DNA of 64,000 bases. Origin: Citrobacter youngae ATCC 29220. Its GTDB lineage: Bacteria; Pseudomonadota; Gammaproteobacteria; Enterobacterales; Enterobacteriaceae. Positions 62,986-64,000 of the stretch are shown one piece after another. The stretch lies in the NCBI RefSeq assembly GCF_000155975.1, contig NZ_GG730299.1, positions 930,041 to 994,040 on the forward strand. Direction: 5' to 3'. The notes under the pieces were generated by a model. That model searched no databases. It was not told the origin of the DNA and was given only the letters and a program-made list of their open reading frames with translations. The stretch's first letter is position 1; each line of letters begins with the position of its first letter. The position numbers were made by a program, and so were the translations under genes.

Positions 62986-63678
62986 ATGATCAATTGGAGT
63001 GGTCTTATGCACTATCATTTCATCGCGGAACCGATGAGAGACACAACAGGTAAATTGCTGGGTGTTGAGATGAGCGCCCGATTTGCTGCAGATACGGTTC
63101 GTCCATTGCATGCAGATTTCATCATTTCAGCGTGGAATAGCGAACAAAAACGTAATTTCATGCTCGAGCAAATTCAGTTAATTGCCGATAAGCGTGGTTG
63201 GTTTGAGAACAACAACCTGCTTTGTACCCTGCATCTTTTCGATGAAATGGCGCTTCTGGCGATTGGCGATCCGGCCATCAGATCGGCCTTACACGCAATG
63301 CCCTTTATTGCGCTGGAGCTGTCAGAGCGTTTTCTGTCGAGTACGATTTGCCTGAATAATCTGCTGATTAATTCACTCCGTGACGGCCCAAACGCACTAT
63401 GGTTGGGCGATCTCGGCTCCGGAAACGTCGGGGCAAGTCCGCTGGTTTGCGGTCATTTTGACGTTGTTAAATTGGATCGTGGTTTCTTCCTTGAGCAGGC
63501 AGAAAAGCCGATGTTCCCGGTGCTTATCAAAAACATCAGGGAATATTGCGATCGCGTCGCGGTGGAGGGCGTGGAAACATCACGACTTGCCGATGAGGTC
63601 AGCGCCGCGGGGGTCTGGGCGATACAGGGCAGCATTTTCCCGTCAGTCGCTTTTAGCGAAGTTGAGACGCTGCGCTGA
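62986..63678 (+). CDS. Degenerate EAL-domain protein (YdiV/STM1697-like)
   Basis: This is a 230-residue stand-alone EAL-like protein. The catalytic motif reads GVEMSAR instead of EAL, and the conserved DDFG motif is GDLGSGN, so c-di-GMP hydrolysis is very unlikely. It resembles Salmonella STM1697 and YdiV, which bind FlhD and repress flagellar genes; STM1697 also lies between fabI and sap genes. I use ATG 62986, which has AGGA before it; ATG 63007 (after GGAG) and 62968 are alternatives. The gene is absent at this place in E. coli. Confidence 0.85.
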   Translation: MINWSGLMHYHFIAEPMRDTTGKLLGVEMSARFAADTVRPLHADFIISAWNSEQKRNFMLEQIQLIADKRGWFENNNLLCTLHLFDEMALLAIGDPAIRSALHAMPFIALELSERFLSSTICLNNLLINSLRDGPNALWLGDLGSGNVGASPLVCGHFDVVKLDRGFFLEQAEKPMFPVLIKNIREYCDRVAVEGVETSRLADEVSAAGVWAIQGSIFPSVAFSEVETLR

Positions 63679-63705
63679 ACCAGCCTTTGTCACTGATGGC
63701 GCACC

Positions 63706-63730
63706 GCCCTCCGGTTGCGGAGGGCAGCGG
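63706..63730. terminator. Hairpin shared by the EAL-like gene and sapF
   Basis: GCCCTCCG pairs exactly with CGGAGGGC around GTTG, followed by AGCGGTTTTG. It lies between the convergent 3' ends. Confidence 0.7.
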
Positions 63731-63735
63731 TTTTG

Positions 63736-64000
63736 TTAGCGATCTTGTCGCCAGGCATCCGCGGTAAGCGCTTCACCGAAATGACCGGAAATCAAGCGTC
63801 GGGTAAGCTCATGCAGCGGGGAGGCCAGAACATCCGCAGTGCTCCCGCGCTCAACAACTTCGCCCTGATGCATGACTAATACCTGATCGCTAATGTGCTT
63901 CATCATGCCGATATGCTGAGTCACATAGATATACGAAATCCCCTGTTTTTCCTGTAATTCCAGCATCAGGTTGATGAGCTGCGAGCGCATCGACATGTCC
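63736..64000 (-). CDS. sapF: Peptide transport ATPase SapF, C-terminal part
   Basis: This is the 3' end of sapF; the start lies beyond the window. The visible part has the switch-region histidine (YVTQHIGMM) and the C-terminal SGHFGEALTADAWRQDR, which match the ATPase subunit of the Sap system. Sap genes are linked to antimicrobial-peptide resistance in Salmonella and to putrescine export in E. coli. The rest of sapABCDF would lie to the right. Confidence 0.93.
   Translation of the reverse strand, partial: DMSMRSQLINLMLELQEKQGISYIYVTQHIGMMKHISDQVLVMHQGEVVERGSTADVLASPLHELTRRLISGHFGEALTADAWRQDR

Overview
This is a stretch of enterobacterial chromosome. Almost every protein can be matched by sequence and order to the Escherichia coli nar-tyrTV-galU-hns-adhE-opp-tonB-trp-topA-cysB-acnA-pyrF-rnb-fabI-sap segment. 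Protein lengths are nearly identical to E. coli, but the residues differ enough to indicate another genus. Three loci depart from E. coli, at least one of them in a Salmonella-like way: an EAL-like gene between fabI and sapF, a Kv-type channel beside oppF, and a diguanylate cyclase in place of yciGFE beside ompW. A Citrobacter- or Salmonella-like member of the Enterobacteriaceae fits best. The species cannot be fixed from this window alone. I see no prophage, integron, CRISPR array, transposase or plasmid genes.

Layout. 1-3.3 kb: the end of narGHJI (nitrate reductase A), then REP elements and the tyrTV tRNA operon with its rtT-type 175-bp repeats on the minus strand. 3.3-8 kb: purU, ychJ, the RpoS-turnover pair rssA/rssB, and galU. 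8-14 kb: hns, tdk, adhE and ychE. 14.5-20.3 kb: the oppABCDF oligopeptide importer, with an ERIC element between oppA and oppB. 20.3-27.7 kb: a Kv-like channel gene, yciU, clsA, yciY, yciI, tonB, yciA, yciB, yciC and ompW. 27.8-29.7 kb: an accessory pair, a small phage-like protein and a membrane GGDEF cyclase. 29.7-36.5 kb: the complete trp operon with leader peptide, attenuator and TrpR operator. 36.5-46.9 kb: rnm(yciV), yciO, rluB, btuR, yciK, sohB, yciN, topA, cysB, ymiA and yciX. 47.2-54.7 kb: acnA, ribA, pgpB, lapA, lapB, pyrF, yciH and osmB. 54.9-64 kb: yciT, yciZ, pdeR, rnb, yciW, fabI, an EAL-like gene and the end of sapF.

Functional themes are core metabolism (tryptophan, pyrimidine, riboflavin and fatty-acid synthesis, aconitase, fermentation), envelope upkeep (clsA, pgpB, lapAB, tonB, ompW, osmB) and global regulation (H-NS, RssB, CysB, topoisomerase I). 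Three genes carry c-di-GMP-type domains: a cyclase at 28.2 kb, PdeR at 56 kb and a degenerate EAL protein at 63 kb.

I found no wholly new multi-gene system. The points most worth a second look are an unannotated 26-codon leader ORF coupled to ychE, a 13-bp perfect palindrome in front of the degenerate EAL gene, the accessory pair between ompW and trpA, a zinc-ribbon Kv channel where kch is missing, and possible alternative stems in the acnA leader.
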